Positions 13,063-14,481 of a stretch of 14,481 bases of DNA are shown here, piece by piece. This DNA is from IH12 sp041987265 (lineage in GTDB: Bacteria; Pseudomonadota; Alphaproteobacteria; Caulobacterales; Hyphomonadaceae). The stretch's first letter is position 1, and each line of letters opens with the position of its first letter. The stretch is taken from assembly GCA_041987265.1 (NCBI GenBank), contig JBHIWT010000079.1, positions 1 to 14,481 of the forward strand, in the 5' to 3' direction. Both the position numbers and the translations under genes were made by a program. Under the pieces are notes generated by a model. The model was not told the DNA's origin and searched no databases. It saw only the letters and a program-made list of their open reading frames with translations.

Positions 13063-14481
13063 TTACATCCTGAACACGCCGAAATTGGTCTCCGGCACAG
13101 GCGCATTCAGCGAAGCCGAGATCGACAACCCCAGAACATCCCGTGTCTGCGCGGGGTCAATGATGCCGTCATCCCATAGCCGCGCCGTCGCATAGTAAGG
13201 CGATCCCTCTTTCTCGTAGAGATCTCTCACCGGCTGCTTGAACGCCTCGGCCTCTTCCTTGGACCACTTGTCTGCATCGCGGTGAACCGTCGCCAGCACG
13301 CTCGCCGCCTGCTCGCCGCCCATCACCGAAATTCGCGCGTTCGGCCAGGTAAACAGGAAACGCGGCGAATAGGCCCGTCCACACATGCCGTAATTCCCGG
13401 CGCCGAACGAACCGCCAATCAGCACGGTGAACTTCGGCACGCGCGCCGACGCAACCGCCGTGACCAGCTTGGCGCCGTCCTTGGCGATACCGCCCGCTTC
13501 ATACTTCCCGCCCACCATGAAGCCGGAAATGTTCTGCAGGAACACCAGCGGAATCTTGCGCTTGCACGCCAGCTCGATGAAATGCGCGCCTTTCAGCGCG
13601 CTCTCGGAGAACAACACGCCGTTGTTCGCAAGAACCGCAACCGGATACCCCCAAATCCGCGCAAATCCCGTCACCAGCGTCTCGCCGTACAACGGCTTGA
13701 ACTCGTCGAACTTCGAGCCGTCGACAATCCGCTTGATCACCTCGCGGACATCATAGGGCGCACGCACGTCATCCGGCACGATGTCATAGAGCTCGGCTGG
13801 ATCATGCTTGGGCGGAACCGGAGCAGCTACATCCAGCGCCACCTGTTTCACCGTGTTCAGATTGGCCACGATCGACCGGACGATCTGCAACGCATGCTCG
13901 TCGTTCGCCGCTACATGGTCCACCACGCCAGACCTGCGTCCGTGCACATCCGCGCCGCCCAGATCAGTCGCGCTGATCTCCTCGCCCGTCGCCGCCTTCA
14001 CCAGAGGCGGACCGCCAAGGAAGATCGTCCCCTGGCTCTCCTCGCCCGCGCCGCGTACGATCACGGTTTCATCGGACATCGCCGGCACATACGCCCCGCC
14101 AGCCGTGCACGATCCCATCACGCAGGCGATCTGTGCGATCCCGGCCGCGCTCATCTGGGCCTGATTGAAAAAGATCCGCCCGAAATGCTCCCGGTCAGGA
14201 AACACTTCCGACTGGTGCGGCAGGTTCGCCCCGCCGGAATCCACCAGATAGATGCAGGGCAACCGGTTCTCGCGCGCAATTTCCTGCGCCCGCAAGTGCT
14301 TCTTCACTGTGATCGGAAAGTACGCCCCGCCCTTCACCGTGGAGTCGTTGCAAACGATCATCACCTCGCGGCCGGAAACGCGCCCGACGCCGGTTATGAT
14401 CCCGCCGCCCGGCGCGGCGTCTTCATACATGCCCCACGCCGCCAGCTGAGACAGCTCCAGAAACGGTGCGCCCGGATCCAG
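13063..14481 (-). CDS. mccB: Methylcrotonyl-CoA carboxylase beta subunit (carboxyltransferase), 5' end outside window
   Basis: 472 residues are present; the frame is open to the right edge (beginning LDPGAPFLELSQLAAWGMYE), and about 60 N-terminal residues are missing compared with the usual length near 535. The ATG at 14430 is therefore internal. Methylcrotonyl-specific features are strong: STVKGGAYFPITVKKHLRAQ, then LVDSGGANLPHQSEVFPDRE, FFNQAQMSAAGIAQIACVMG, SCTAGGAYVPAMSDE and GTIFLGGPPLVKAATGEE. The C-terminal carboxyltransferase half has FLQNISGFMVGGKYEAGGIA and GSFGAGNYGMCGRAY. It transfers CO2 from biotin on the alpha subunit to 3-methylcrotonyl-CoA, giving 3-methylglutaconyl-CoA in leucine catabolism (liuB in other bacteria). 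It is the first gene of the operon visible here. The promoter and any upstream genes, such as isovaleryl-CoA dehydrogenase, would lie outside the window. Confidence 0.94.
   Translation of the reverse strand: MDPGAPFLELSQLAAWGMYEDAAPGGGIITGVGRVSGREVMIVCNDSTVKGGAYFPITVKKHLRAQEIARENRLPCIYLVDSGGANLPHQSEVFPDREHFGRIFFNQAQMSAAGIAQIACVMGSCTAGGAYVPAMSDETVIVRGAGEESQGTIFLGGPPLVKAATGEEISATDLGGADVHGRRSGVVDHVAANDEHALQIVRSIVANLNTVKQVALDVAAPVPPKHDPAELYDIVPDDVRAPYDVREVIKRIVDGSKFDEFKPLYGETLVTGFARIWGYPVAVLANNGVLFSESALKGAHFIELACKRKIPLVFLQNISGFMVGGKYEAGGIAKDGAKLVTAVASARVPKFTVLIGGSFGAGNYGMCGRAYSPRFLFTWPNARISVMGGEQAASVLATVHRDADKWSKEEAEAFKQPVRDLYEKEGSPYYATARLWDDGIIDPAQTRDVLGLSISASLNAPVPETNFGVFRM

Overview
This window looks like chromosomal DNA from a GC-rich alphaproteobacterium, probably of the Caulobacterales/Hyphomonadaceae type. 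Three things suggest this. The Ala/Arg/Gly-rich coding style has mostly G or C third positions. There is a large Caulobacter-style TonB-dependent receptor. The tRNA-His has no encoded G-1 and carries U72 and A73, the variant known from Caulobacter and relatives. The genus is not determined. No transposase, integrase, CRISPR array or rRNA was seen.

Left part (1-2950). The C-terminal 501 residues of an AsmA-family envelope protein run off the left edge. Its stop overlaps the stop of a convergent three-gene unit on the minus strand, transcribed 2554 to 1503. That unit encodes a 75-aa protein with two membrane segments, a 154-aa lipoprotein and a 117-aa soluble helical protein. None of the three is recognised. 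A tRNA-His(GTG) with a plausible upstream promoter follows on the plus strand, then a strong bidirectional terminator hairpin.

Middle part (2950-9280). A secreted S9 (prolyl oligopeptidase-type) serine peptidase and a 978-aa TonB-dependent receptor are divergently transcribed from an intergenic region of about 600 bp. The core of this region is AT-rich (5161-5400 is about 38% GC by hand count) and contains several inverted repeats. The arrangement suggests a co-regulated peptide digestion and uptake pair. After the receptor's terminator comes a MobA-type molybdenum cofactor guanylyltransferase, possibly translated from a leaderless mRNA.

Right part (9300-14481). Five tightly packed minus-strand genes form a leucine/isovalerate catabolic operon. 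In transcription order they are methylcrotonyl-CoA carboxylase beta (cut by the right edge), a GNAT acetyltransferase, methylcrotonyl-CoA carboxylase alpha with a biotinyl domain, a short MaoC-type hydratase, and a CitE-like CoA-ester lyase. Junctions overlap or are only 3 nt apart. The carboxylase makes 3-methylglutaconyl-CoA. The MaoC protein could hydrate it to HMG-CoA and the CitE-like protein could cleave that to acetyl-CoA and acetoacetate. This would replace the usual crotonase-type hydratase and DRE-TIM HMG-CoA lyase. A similar gene set (accD1-accA1-fadE19-Rv2499c-citE/Rv2498c) supports an (R)-HMG-CoA leucine route in Mycobacterium tuberculosis. This is the most interesting system in the window. 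The regulated peptidase/receptor pair, the unknown three-gene membrane unit and the atypical tRNA-His are secondary points.
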